NCBI GenBank assembly: GCA_903835685.1
Contig: CAILNX010000043.1
Coordinates: forward strand, 186,001-250,000
Direction of reading: 5' to 3'
Source: an uncultured delta proteobacterium
GTDB lineage: Bacteria; Desulfobacterota; Desulfovibrionia; Desulfovibrionales; Desulfovibrionaceae
DNA length: 64,000 nucleotides
Part shown: positions 8,917 through 17,208 of the stretch, piece by piece
Position numbering within the stretch: the first letter of the stretch is position 1
Layout of the letters: each line of letters opens with the position of its first letter
The notes under the pieces: model-generated
Seen by the model: only the letters and a program-made list of their open reading frames with translations
What the model was told of the DNA's origin: nothing
Databases searched by the model: none
Position numbers and translations under genes: made by a program

Positions 8917-10554
8917 ATGATTACCCTGGACAGCATCGAAGAGAACTTCCGCTTCCTGGCCCTGGAAGTGACCCATCAGGCCAAGGCCACGTCCACCTTC
9001 CTGGACGCGCCCAGCCATTCCCTGTTCGACAAGATCGTCTCCCGGGACGACTACATCGACAACTTGAAAAACGTCATCGAGAACAGTTGCTTCTCGAAAA
9101 TCCACAGCGACGCGGCCATCACCAAGCGGGGCATCGACCATATCCGCGCCCTGCACATCATCGCCGTGAACCTGGAACGCATCGCGGACTTCTGCGTGAA
9201 CATCGCCAAACAGATGGCCTATTTCAACGACCCGCACTTCCTCAAGCGCTTCGACCACCAGGCCATGCTCAACGAGATCATCACCGGGCTGGAGACGGTC
9301 CAGAACATGAGCGAGAAGCAGGACCTCTCGGCCGCCCTGGCCGTGTGCCGCTGCGAGCACACCCTGGACAGCCAGTACAAGGAGAGCTTCGACCGGATCA
9401 TGGCCATGCTGCGCACGGGCTTGCAGGTGGAGAACCTGCTCACCACCCTGTTCATCTTCCGCTATCTGGAGCGCATCGGCGACTCCCTGCTGAACATCGG
9501 CGAGGCCATGATCTTTTCCATCATCGGGGAGAAGATCAAGATCGAGCAGTTCCAGGCCCTGCAGCAGACCTTGAACAAGAGCGGCTTTTCCGGGTCCATC
9601 TCGGAAATCGATTTCCAGTCCATCTGGGGCACGCGCTCGGGCTGCCGCATCAGCCGGGTGGGAACCCACCTGGCCAAGGACCCGGCCCAGGGCAGCATCT
9701 TCAAGGAAGGCGCCCTGGCCAAGGTGCGCAAAGAGAAGGAGAACATCGAGAGCTGGGACATCATCGCCCCGGGCATCGGGCCGAAGATATTTAGCTACCA
9801 CGAGGAGGGCGACAAGGCCTCCATGCTCGTGGAGTTTTTGTCCGGCTGCACCCTGGAGGAGATGGTCCTGACCTCGGCCCATGACGACCTCATGCGTGTG
9901 CTGTCCCTTTTCGAACAGACCCTCATGGAGGTCTGGGAAGCCACGGAAATGACCGGCCCCGCTCCCACGGACTACATGGGCCAGCTCAGCTCCCGCCTGG
10001 ACGCCGTGCGCCAGGTGCACAAGAACTTCGAACGGCCCGTGCAGTTTTTAAACGATACCCGGGTGGCCTCCACCCGCGAACTGCTCAAGACCTGCGCTGA
10101 TATCGAACAGACCCTGCCCGCCCCGCGCACCATGTTCATCCACGGCGATTTCAACGTGAACAACATCGTGTACGACCACTCCAGGGAGCGCATCCATTTC
10201 ATCGATCTGTACCGCTCCCGCCGGGCCGACGTGGTCCAGGACATCTCCGTGTTCCTGGTGTCCAACTTCCGGCTGCCGGTCATGGAGCACAATCTGCGGG
10301 AGCGCATCGCCTCGGTGAGCCAGTCCTTCTTCCAGTTCGCTTGCGAATACGCCGCGTCCAAAGAGGACGCGACCTTCCAGGCCCGGCTCTGCCTGGCCCT
10401 GGCCCGCTCCTTCTTCACCTCCACCCGTTTCGAGCTGGCCCCCAATTTCGCCAAGGAGATGTTTTTGCGCGGCCATTACCTCATGGAAAAGATGGCCACC
10501 CACACCGGCGCCTGGGCTGCCTTCAGCATCCCGGAACACATCTTCTCGGCCTAA
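8917..10554 (+). CDS. PhoU domain-aminoglycoside phosphotransferase-like fusion
   Basis: A 545-residue two-part protein. Residues 1-~225 form PhoU-like three-helix bundles (HQAKATSTFLDAPSHSLFDK, RGIDHIRALHIIAVNLERIA, LFIFRYLERIGDSLLNIGEA). Residues ~240-545 resemble the aminoglycoside/choline kinase fold. The Brenner motif HGDFNVNNIVYD carries the catalytic Asp and Asn, and the metal-binding IDLYRSRRADVVQDISVFL follows. The enzyme should phosphorylate a small molecule or protein using ATP or GTP. PhoU modules usually bind metal or report phosphate status. I know of no characterised protein with this fusion. It lies between an amphi-Trp gene and the ATP-grasp gene. Confidence 0.82.
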   Translation: MITLDSIEENFRFLALEVTHQAKATSTFLDAPSHSLFDKIVSRDDYIDNLKNVIENSCFSKIHSDAAITKRGIDHIRALHIIAVNLERIADFCVNIAKQMAYFNDPHFLKRFDHQAMLNEIITGLETVQNMSEKQDLSAALAVCRCEHTLDSQYKESFDRIMAMLRTGLQVENLLTTLFIFRYLERIGDSLLNIGEAMIFSIIGEKIKIEQFQALQQTLNKSGFSGSISEIDFQSIWGTRSGCRISRVGTHLAKDPAQGSIFKEGALAKVRKEKENIESWDIIAPGIGPKIFSYHEEGDKASMLVEFLSGCTLEEMVLTSAHDDLMRVLSLFEQTLMEVWEATEMTGPAPTDYMGQLSSRLDAVRQVHKNFERPVQFLNDTRVASTRELLKTCADIEQTLPAPRTMFIHGDFNVNNIVYDHSRERIHFIDLYRSRRADVVQDISVFLVSNFRLPVMEHNLRERIASVSQSFFQFACEYAASKEDATFQARLCLALARSFFTSTRFELAPNFAKEMFLRGHYLMEKMATHTGAWAAFSIPEHIFSA

Positions 10555-10580
10555 AAAGCAGCCAACCAAAGGACAGGCAC

Positions 10581-11468
10581 ATGCCCCGCATCGGCGTCAT
10601 CGGCATCAGCGACGGCTGGTCCTCGCAAAGTCTGGCCCAGGCCGCGAGCCAGGCCACCGGCCACCCCCCCCTGCTCATCGAGATGAACCGGGTGCGCCTG
10701 GACCTGCCCTCGGGCCGGGTCCTGTTCGGGGACCTAAACCTGGCGGACCTGGACGCGCTCATCGTGAAGAAGATCGGAGCCCAGTACTCCCCGGACCTCC
10801 TGGACCGCCTGGAAATCCTGCGCCTCCTGTCCGCCCGGGGCCTGCCCGTGTTCTCCGAGCCCAGCCGCATCATGGGCATGCTGGACCGCCTGGCCTGCAC
10901 CGTGACCTTGCAACTGGCTGGCATCCCCATGCCCAAGACCACCCTGACCGAGGACCCGGACCAGGCCGCCGCCGCCCTGGCGGAGTACGGCCGGGCCGTG
11001 TTCAAGCCACTCTACAGCACCAAGGCCCGGGGCATGATCCTGCTGGAGCACGGCCCGGACTCCCGGGAGCGCATCGCGGCCTACGCCCGGGAATTTCCCA
11101 TGATGTACATCCAGAAGGCCGTGACCATCGAGAACGACCGGGACCTGGGCCTGGTCTTTCTGGGCGGGGAGTACCTGACCACCTACGCCCGGTGCAAGAC
11201 CAACGATTCCTGGAACACCACCACGGCCTCGGGCGGACGCTACGCGCCCTTTGACCCGCCCCGGGAGATCATCGACCTGGCGGACAAGGCCCAGGCCGCC
11301 TTTGGCCTGGATTTCACCTGCGTGGACGTGGCCCTGACCAGCGAGGGGCCGCTGGTTTTCGAGGTCTCGGCCTTTGGCGGATTTCGGGGGGTGGAGAAGG
11401 CCCGGGGCTTTGATCCGGCCCCCCTGCTGGTCGAGCACGTCTTAAACCGCATCGGAGGCCGCCCATGA
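10581..11468 (+). CDS. GAK system ATP-grasp enzyme
   Basis: A 295-residue RimK/glutathione-synthetase-like ATP-grasp ligase. Visible features are the N-terminal pre-ATP-grasp strand (PRIGVIGISDGWSS), the central AVFKPLYSTKARGMILL lysine/glycine loop, YIQKAV, and the metal-binding end FTCVDVALTSEGPLVFEVSA. Such enzymes couple ATP to carboxylate-amine (or thiol) ligation through an acyl phosphate, often adding amino acids to a protein C-terminus or a peptide. The partner here is unknown. Its stop overlaps the start of the HprK-related kinase gene by 4 bp (ATGA). Confidence 0.87.
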   Translation: MPRIGVIGISDGWSSQSLAQAASQATGHPPLLIEMNRVRLDLPSGRVLFGDLNLADLDALIVKKIGAQYSPDLLDRLEILRLLSARGLPVFSEPSRIMGMLDRLACTVTLQLAGIPMPKTTLTEDPDQAAAALAEYGRAVFKPLYSTKARGMILLEHGPDSRERIAAYAREFPMMYIQKAVTIENDRDLGLVFLGGEYLTTYARCKTNDSWNTTTASGGRYAPFDPPREIIDLADKAQAAFGLDFTCVDVALTSEGPLVFEVSAFGGFRGVEKARGFDPAPLLVEHVLNRIGGRP

Positions 11469-12565
11469 CCAGCGCCCTGCACGACCTGGTCCGCCATGTG
11501 CGGACCAAGTACCCGACCAAATACATCTTTTTTCTGCACCTGGGCGACTGCGTCATCGAGGTGCGCAGCAACAGCCCGGAGCTGAACACCGAGCTGACCT
11601 CCTATTTCGGCTCCTTTGCCCAGGCTCAGGGAAAGGCGGACCTGCTGGTCACCGTGCACGAGGCCCCGGCCCCGGATCTGCCCTTTGCCTTTGAGTCCAA
11701 GACCCCGGACCCGGGCAAGAGCAAGATCAAGGAGGAATGGGCGGACATCCCGGGCGGCCGGGTGGTGCGCAAGCGACTGACCGGCATGGTCATGGTCTTT
11801 GGCCAGGGCGAGCACCTGGTGGTGGGTCCCTGTCTGGAAAATCCCAACCAGGTCGTGAACTTCATCAACAACCGTTACATCGAGCGCAAGCTGGACCAGG
11901 GCGCCATCCTGGGCCATGCGGCGGCCGTGGCCTTGGGTCCGCGCGGACTGGCCATGGCCGGGTTCTCGGGCATGGGCAAGTCCACCCTGGCCCTGCACGT
12001 CATGAGCCTGGGCGCGGACTTCGTGAGCAACGACCGGGTGCTGGTGAACGGGAGCGGCCACGGCCCGGCCATGCTCTACGGCGTGGCCAAGCACCCGCGC
12101 ATCAATCCGGGCACGGCCCTGAACAACCCGGACCTCTCCTCGGTGGTGGCCGAGACGGACAAGGCCCGCTTCCTGGCCCTGCCTCCGGCCGAACTCTGGG
12201 CCCTGGAGCACAAATACGACGCCATCATCGAAGACTGCTTCGGCCCCGGACGCTTCCGCCTGGCCGTGCCCTTCTCCGGGCTGGCCCTGCTCAACTGGAA
12301 GAGGGATGGCGGGGCCTGCCGCGTGGCCCGGGTGAATCCGGCCGAGCGGGGAGACCTGCTCCCGGCCATCATGAAATCCCCGGGCCTGTTCTATCCCGAG
12401 GCCGAGGTCCGGGAGGAGGAGGAACTTCCGAAGGAGGCCTGGCTTCAGGCCTTGCGCGACCGGGTGGTCCTGGAGTTTTCCGGGGGCGTGAATTTTGCGC
12501 TGGCCGCCCGGGTGTGCCTGGACTTTCTGCGCACCGGGGAGACGCCCCGGGACAGCGCGGGGTGA
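11465..12565 (+). CDS. HprK-related kinase B (GAK system)
   Basis: A 366-residue protein with a P-loop GFSGMGKST (about residues 166-174) and the HprK-like follow-up LGADFVSNDRVLV. HPr kinase and related enzymes phosphorylate a protein Ser, or in some lineages a small molecule. The N-terminal 150 residues (VRTKYPTKYIFFLHLGDCVI...) are specific to the subfamily. No HPr gene is in the window, so the substrate is probably another cassette product. It has a 4-bp overlap with the ATP-grasp gene upstream and a 3-bp gap to the CofD-like gene downstream. Confidence 0.87.
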   Translation: MTSALHDLVRHVRTKYPTKYIFFLHLGDCVIEVRSNSPELNTELTSYFGSFAQAQGKADLLVTVHEAPAPDLPFAFESKTPDPGKSKIKEEWADIPGGRVVRKRLTGMVMVFGQGEHLVVGPCLENPNQVVNFINNRYIERKLDQGAILGHAAAVALGPRGLAMAGFSGMGKSTLALHVMSLGADFVSNDRVLVNGSGHGPAMLYGVAKHPRINPGTALNNPDLSSVVAETDKARFLALPPAELWALEHKYDAIIEDCFGPGRFRLAVPFSGLALLNWKRDGGACRVARVNPAERGDLLPAIMKSPGLFYPEAEVREEEELPKEAWLQALRDRVVLEFSGGVNFALAARVCLDFLRTGETPRDSAG

Positions 12566-12568
12566 GCC

Positions 12569-13774
12569 GTGGTCCAGGTCCGGCTGGTCTCCCACCGGGT
12601 TCTTCCGGACCCGGTTCTGGCGGCGCGCTCGCGCAAAAGCCCGGAGCTTGGGCCGCGCATCCTGTTTTTCAGCGGAGGCACGGCCCTGCGCGGCCTGTCC
12701 CGGACCCTGACCGCGTATACCCACAACTCCATCCATCTCATCACCCCCTTTGATTCCGGGGGCAGCTCGGCCAAGCTGCGCCAGGCCTTCGGCATGCCCG
12801 CCGTGGGCGACATCCGCAACCGGCTCATGTCCCTGGCCGATCAAAGCCTGCACGGCAATCCCGAGATTTTCGACCTGTTCATCCACCGCCTGCCCAAGGA
12901 CCAGGAAATCCCCAAGCTGCGCGAGGATTTCACCCGCATGGCCCACGGCAGCCATCCCCTGGTGGCGGCCATTCCCGACCCCATGCGCAAGATTATCCGG
13001 GCGCATTTCTACGATTTCCTGCAAGCCGCGCCCGAGGACTTCGATCTGCGCGGGGCCAGCCTGGGCAACCTGGTCCTGGCCGGGGGATACCTGGCCAACC
13101 GCCGCCACCTGGACCCCACCATCTACCTCTTCTCCATGCTGGTGCGCGTGCTCGGCGTGGTCCGGCCCGTGGTCAACGAGGACCTGCACCTGGCCGTGGA
13201 GCTGCAGAACGGCCGCACCCTGGTGGGCCAGCACCTGATCACCGGCAAGGAGGTCCCGGGACTGTCCGAGCCCATCCGGCGCATCTGGCTGGCCGCAAGC
13301 CTGACCGACCCCACCCCCCGGGAGACCGCCATCCGGCCCAAGACCGCCTCCCTCATCCACCGGGCCGACCTGATCTGCTATCCCATGGGCAGCTTCTATT
13401 CCAGCCTGGCCGCCTGCCTCCTGCCCCAAGGGGTGGGCCGGGAAATCGCCCGCACCGCCTGCCCCAAGGTGTTCATCCCCAACACCGGGCAGGACCCCGA
13501 ACTCCTGGGCCACGATCTGGACTGCCAGATCGAGGTCCTTCTGGAGCTTCTGGCCCGGGACTGCGGCGCCGGGGTCGAGGCCGAGCAACTCCTGAATTTC
13601 GTGCTCGTGGACCAGGCCCAGAACCAGGACCAGGACCGTCGGCCCAGCCCCTCCTGCCGTGAACGCTGGGCCAGGCGCGGCATCCAGATCGTGGAATGCC
13701 CCCTGGCCTCGCCCCAAAGCGCCCCGCACCTGGACCCGGACCTTCTGGCCCCGGTCCTGGTGTCCTTATCCTGA
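12569..13774 (+). CDS. GAK system CofD-like protein
   Basis: A 401-residue member of the CofD/YvcK fold. It shows the nucleotide-binding start ILFFSGGTALRGLSRTL, the HLITPFDSGGSSAKLR loop, LGNLVLAGGYL, and the C-terminal Asn/Asp-rich HRADLICYPMGSFYSS. CofD transfers a lactyl- or phosphoenolpyruvyl-phosphate group to the deazaflavin Fo, and YvcK binds UDP-sugars; neither role is shown here. No F420 genes are nearby. The start is GTG, 3 bp after the HprK-like stop. Confidence 0.87.
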   Translation: MVQVRLVSHRVLPDPVLAARSRKSPELGPRILFFSGGTALRGLSRTLTAYTHNSIHLITPFDSGGSSAKLRQAFGMPAVGDIRNRLMSLADQSLHGNPEIFDLFIHRLPKDQEIPKLREDFTRMAHGSHPLVAAIPDPMRKIIRAHFYDFLQAAPEDFDLRGASLGNLVLAGGYLANRRHLDPTIYLFSMLVRVLGVVRPVVNEDLHLAVELQNGRTLVGQHLITGKEVPGLSEPIRRIWLAASLTDPTPRETAIRPKTASLIHRADLICYPMGSFYSSLAACLLPQGVGREIARTACPKVFIPNTGQDPELLGHDLDCQIEVLLELLARDCGAGVEAEQLLNFVLVDQAQNQDQDRRPSPSCRERWARRGIQIVECPLASPQSAPHLDPDLLAPVLVSLS

Positions 13775-13798
13775 ACCCCAACCCCCAAGGAGATGCGC

Positions 13799-14080
13799 AT
13801 GGACAAGGACAAGCTCGCCTATCGCCAGATCATGACCGCCGCCGAAGCCGTGACCTACCTGGAGGGCCTGATCCAGGGCTTCAAGGCCGGTTCCGTGCTG
13901 GTTTCCCAGGGTGAGGACAGCCTGGCCCTGGCCCCGGGCCAGGACATCGAGGTGGAAGTGGAGGCCAGGCGCAAAAAGGACAAGGAACGTTTCAGCCTGG
14001 AGTTCTCCTGGCGCGTGGCCCCGGAAATCGACGCCGCGGCCAAGTTGAACGTGGGCGCGCCCGAGGCCGACAAGGCTTAA
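13799..14080 (+). CDS. amphi-Trp domain protein 2
   Basis: A 93-residue paralogue of the protein at 8642. It has an N-terminal helix (MTAAEAVTYLEGLIQGFKAG), then strands DIEVEVEARRKKD and RFSLEFSWR with the family Trp, and a short acidic tail. AAGGAG at 13787-13792 is 6 bp before the ATG at 13799 and immediately adjacent to the ATG at 13793, so 13799 is chosen. The two amphi-Trp genes bracket the kinase, ATP-grasp and CofD-like genes. No terminator with a T run follows; only an imperfect G/C hairpin is visible near 14110-14135. Confidence 0.87.
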   Translation: MDKDKLAYRQIMTAAEAVTYLEGLIQGFKAGSVLVSQGEDSLALAPGQDIEVEVEARRKKDKERFSLEFSWRVAPEIDAAAKLNVGAPEADKA

Positions 14081-14293
14081 AGACCCACAGCCCCCTGACA
14101 GGAGGGGGGACCCGGTCCTCCCTCCTGCCCTTCATCCCGACAAGCAATCCTTCCGCACTCGCCTGTCACTCATTTGTCATGGGCCTGCCATGCAGCCCGG
14201 CCCGTTCCGGCCTATATTCTCTAGACATTGGCCGGACGGCTCCGGCGGATCGCCGCCCCCCCGCCCGGCAACCCTTCAGCGCGGAGGCCAGCC

Positions 14294-16147
14294 ATGGAAA
14301 GCCGTCAGCATTTCGGAGATCTTCTGCCCCAGCCCAGGCCCGTGAGCGAAGCCGGGATCATCAAGGGCCTCTACTCCTCCCTCAGGCACAAGACCCTGAA
14401 CACGGTCATGTGCATCCCGAAAATCGACGGGCTCTACGCCGACCTGCCCCAGTCCGGAGACTCCCTGGCCTTCACCGAACTGGCCTTGAGCGGGCTGAAC
14501 GTCTCCCTGCGCTTGAGCCAGGAGGATTTCCAGCGCATCCCGACCACTGGGCCGGTCATGGTGGTGGCCAACCATCCCTTCGGGGCCGTGGAAGGGCTCC
14601 TTCTGGCCAATGTCCTGCGCAAGCGCCGTCCCGACGCCAAGATCCTGGCCAATTCCCTGCTGAGTTCCGTGCCGGAACTGGCGGACATGTTCATCCTGGT
14701 GGACCCCTTCGGCGGACAGGGGGCGGCGGCGCGCAACCTGGGACCTCTGCGCGAGAGCCTGAAATGGCTGAAAAGCGGCGGCCTGCTCGGGGTCTTTCCG
14801 GCCGGGGAGGTCTCCCACTACCAGGTGGGTCGGGGCATATCCGACCCCCAGTGGAGCCCGCTGGTGGCCCGCATCGCGCGCATGACCGCCTGCCCGGTCC
14901 TGCCCATGTATTTCCACGGGGCCAACGGCCCGCTCTTCCAGCTCATGGGCCTCATCCACCCCCGGCTGCGCACCCTCATGCTCCCCCGGGAGATGCTGAA
15001 CAAGGGCGGCCAGACCATCGAGCTGCGCATCGGCGCGCCCATTCCGGCGGCCAAGATCGCCGAGTACCCGAGCGACGAAGATCTGATGACTTTCTTAAGG
15101 CTGCGCACCTACAACCTGAAGCACGCGGCCCTGCGCCGGGAGAGGACGGATCGGGCTCAGGTCCAGGCTCTGGACCAAACCCCTGGACAGGCCCAGGCCC
15201 AGAACCAGGCCCCGATCATCGCGCCCGTCGACCCCGAGGATCTGGCCCGGGAGATGGCCAGCCTGCCCGAGGACCGGCTGGTGTCCAAGTCCGGGACCCT
15301 GCACACCTACTGGGCCAGGGCCGGGGAGATTCCGGACACCCTGCGCGAGATCGGCCGGTTGCGGGAGATATCCTTCCGGGAGGTGGGCGAGGGCACGGGC
15401 GAGGCCCTGGACCTGGACCCCTTTGACGACTACTACGTTCACCTGGTGCTTTGGAACGCCGAGACCCGCGAGGTGGTCGGGGCCTACCGTCTGGGCCTGA
15501 CCGACGAAATCCGGCCCCGGTTCGGCAAAAAGGGCATGTATACCTGCACCCTGTTCAAGTACAAAAAGGCCTTTCTCTCGGCCATCGACAATTCCATCGA
15601 GCTGGGCCGCTCCTTTGTCCGGCCCGAGTACCAGCGCCACTCCCAGGCCCTGCCCCTGCTCTGGAAGGGCCTGGCCCGGTTCGTGACCCGGCACCCCAAA
15701 TACCGCTTTCTCTTCGGCCCGGTGAGCATCACCGACCGCTACGAGACCGTGTCCCGCCAGTACATGCTGGAGTTTTTGCGGCGCAACAACCTGCACGGGG
15801 AGTTGTCCCACCTGGTCCGGGCCAAGACCCCGCCCCGGTTCAAGCCCCTGAAGAAGAAGATGGACTCCGGCAGCAGCCTGGACGTGGTGAAAACCATCGA
15901 GGACGTGAACGCCCTGGTGGCGGACATTGAAATGGGCGGCCGGGGGCTCCCGGTCCTGCTCAAGCAGTATTTGAAATTCGGGGGCGAGCTCCTGGGCTTC
16001 AACATAGACCAGGGCTTCGGCAACTGCCTGGACGGGCTCATCCTGGTGGACCTGCTGCGCACGGATCGCAAGATCCTCTCCCGGTACATGGGCAAGGAAG
16101 AGATGGCCGCCTACCTGACCTACCACGGCCGGGACGCCGAGATGTAG
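14294..16147 (+). CDS. PlsC-like acyltransferase fused to OlsB/GNAT-like acyltransferase
   Basis: 617 residues. The N-terminal half (about 75-300) is a lysophospholipid acyltransferase-type domain. It has NHPFG in place of the HxxxxD box start, a GVFPAGEVS block, and PVLPMYFHG. A Gln/Ala/Pro-rich linker (about 305-325) leads to an OlsB/hemolysin-type GNAT domain (about 335-590: LREISFREVG, DDYYVHLVLWN, VVGAYRL, ELGRSFVRPEYQ, LFGPVSITDRY). The same order is found in bifunctional ornithine-lipid synthases of the OlsF type, so an aminolipid made from an amino acid and two acyl chains is plausible. GGAGG precedes the ATG. It is co-directional with the GAK cassette but separated by 213 bp, so it may be a separate unit. 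Confidence 0.83.
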   Translation: MESRQHFGDLLPQPRPVSEAGIIKGLYSSLRHKTLNTVMCIPKIDGLYADLPQSGDSLAFTELALSGLNVSLRLSQEDFQRIPTTGPVMVVANHPFGAVEGLLLANVLRKRRPDAKILANSLLSSVPELADMFILVDPFGGQGAAARNLGPLRESLKWLKSGGLLGVFPAGEVSHYQVGRGISDPQWSPLVARIARMTACPVLPMYFHGANGPLFQLMGLIHPRLRTLMLPREMLNKGGQTIELRIGAPIPAAKIAEYPSDEDLMTFLRLRTYNLKHAALRRERTDRAQVQALDQTPGQAQAQNQAPIIAPVDPEDLAREMASLPEDRLVSKSGTLHTYWARAGEIPDTLREIGRLREISFREVGEGTGEALDLDPFDDYYVHLVLWNAETREVVGAYRLGLTDEIRPRFGKKGMYTCTLFKYKKAFLSAIDNSIELGRSFVRPEYQRHSQALPLLWKGLARFVTRHPKYRFLFGPVSITDRYETVSRQYMLEFLRRNNLHGELSHLVRAKTPPRFKPLKKKMDSGSSLDVVKTIEDVNALVADIEMGGRGLPVLLKQYLKFGGELLGFNIDQGFGNCLDGLILVDLLRTDRKILSRYMGKEEMAAYLTYHGRDAEM

Positions 16148-16196
16148 AGGCCTAGCCCTGGCCACGGCCTATGCGAACGAAAGAGACGCAGACAAT

Positions 16197-16230
16197 AACA
16201 TCCCCTGGCCCAGGCCGGGGGATGTTTCTT
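16197..16230 (+). terminator. rho-independent terminator
   Basis: AACATCCCC (16197-16205) pairs with GGGGATGTT (16218-16226), followed by TTCTTATT. It lies 50 bp after the acyltransferase stop. Confidence 0.8.
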
Positions 16231-16283
16231 ATTGGGAGCGGGCAAGGACAAAATCCGTACAGAAAAGAGTGCGCGAAGAAACA

Positions 16284-16342
16284 CGCAACGAACACAAGAA
16301 CAAGAAATATTTATATCATTCTTATTCTTGTTCTTGGTTTGG
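16284..16342 (-). repeat. AT-rich 3'-flanking repeat unit C
   Basis: Contains a perfect 12-bp inverted repeat, CAAGAACAAGAA (16295-16306) with TTCTTGTTCTTG (16325-16336), around an AT-rich 18-nt loop, with CGCAAC at 16284. Read from the response-regulator stop it runs CCAAGAAC..AAGAAT..TTCTTG..GTTGCG, the family layout, 43 bp beyond that stop and in its direction. Confidence 0.65.
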
Positions 16343-16380
16343 GTTCATTTCTTGCCTGGTGTCTGAAAGGACTGCGGCTT

Positions 16381-17067
16381 TTAATGGGCCTGCAACAGAT
16401 ACCCGAAGCCGCGCTCGGTCTTCAAGTACCCCCCGCAGGGACCGAGCTTGCGGCGCAGGCGGCGGATCATGGTGTCCACGGCCCGGGTCGAGACCGCCTT
16501 GGGGTGGCCGCGCCACACCCGGGTCAGATGCCCCCGGGAGAGGACCCGGCCCTCGTGCCGGGCCAGTTCGCCCAGGAGCTGGAACTCGGCGGCCGTGAGC
16601 CGAGGATGTTCACCCATGGACTCCACCTGGAATCCGTCGAAATCAATGCTGAGTTCTCCCCCCCGCCAGACCGCCCCGGGCGCGGCCGGGACCTGGTCCA
16701 TGCGCTTGAGGATATTGCGGATGCGCAGGCAGAGCTCCCGCAGGCTGAAGGGCTTGGGCACGCAGTCGTCGGCCCCCTGCTCAAAGGCCGCCACCCGGTT
16801 GGATTCGCTGTCGTTGGCGGTCAGGATCACCACTGGTATCCGGGCCGTGCGGGGGTCCTTGCGCATGAGCGAGCAGACCTCCAGCCCCCCCAGGCCGGGC
16901 AGGAGCAGATCCAGGATCACCAGGTCCGGTCCCCAGCTCCTGGCCTGGGCCAGTCCGATCTGGCCGTCCTCGGCCCCCTGGGCCGCGAACCCCAGGGACC
17001 TTAAGGCGAACTCCAGCATGATCCGGGTGTCGGAATCATCCTCAATGACCAGAATGCGTTTGCTCAC
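16381..17067 (-). CDS. OmpR/PhoB-family response regulator
   Basis: 228 residues. The receiver domain starts KRILVIEDD and has the phospho-acceptor Asp in LVILDLLLPG, the switch Thr in VILTAND, and Lys in CVPKPF. It is joined to a winged-helix DNA-binding domain (LTAAEFQLLGELARHEGRV, VDTMIRRLRRKLG, TERGFGYLL). The GTG at 17067 is chosen because the receiver begins right there and AAGGGGG lies 8-9 bp upstream; an ATG at 17091 is the alternative. No histidine kinase is adjacent, so the partner is elsewhere. Confidence 0.93.
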   Translation of the reverse strand: MSKRILVIEDDSDTRIMLEFALRSLGFAAQGAEDGQIGLAQARSWGPDLVILDLLLPGLGGLEVCSLMRKDPRTARIPVVILTANDSESNRVAAFEQGADDCVPKPFSLRELCLRIRNILKRMDQVPAAPGAVWRGGELSIDFDGFQVESMGEHPRLTAAEFQLLGELARHEGRVLSRGHLTRVWRGHPKAVSTRAVDTMIRRLRRKLGPCGGYLKTERGFGYLLQAH

Positions 17068-17208
17068 CAGGCTGCCCCCTTGTCGCGTCATGGCGCTGTC
17101 CACTCAGCACCCTGTACCCGGGCCATCTTTCCGCCGGGAGACGAGGGGGTCACGGTTCTGCAACAAATGGCTCAGGGGAGACAGGCGGCCTCTGGACTGA
17201 CCACGGGG

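Noticed and set aside
11240-13729. Antisense open frame of 829 codons opposite the GAK genes
   Set aside because: Composition is Gly/His/Gln-rich shadow coding expected from GC-rich codons on the other strand; the plus-strand proteins have clear motifs.
12569-13774. CofD-like gene as evidence of F420 synthesis
   Set aside because: No other F420 genes are present and its neighbours are GAK genes.
14101-14135. Terminator after the second amphi-Trp gene
   Set aside because: The G/C hairpin has a mismatch and no T run; kept only as a remark.
14181-14196. Sigma54 promoter before the PlsC-GNAT gene
   Set aside because: TGG and TGC elements are one base too close and neighbouring consensus bases are missing.
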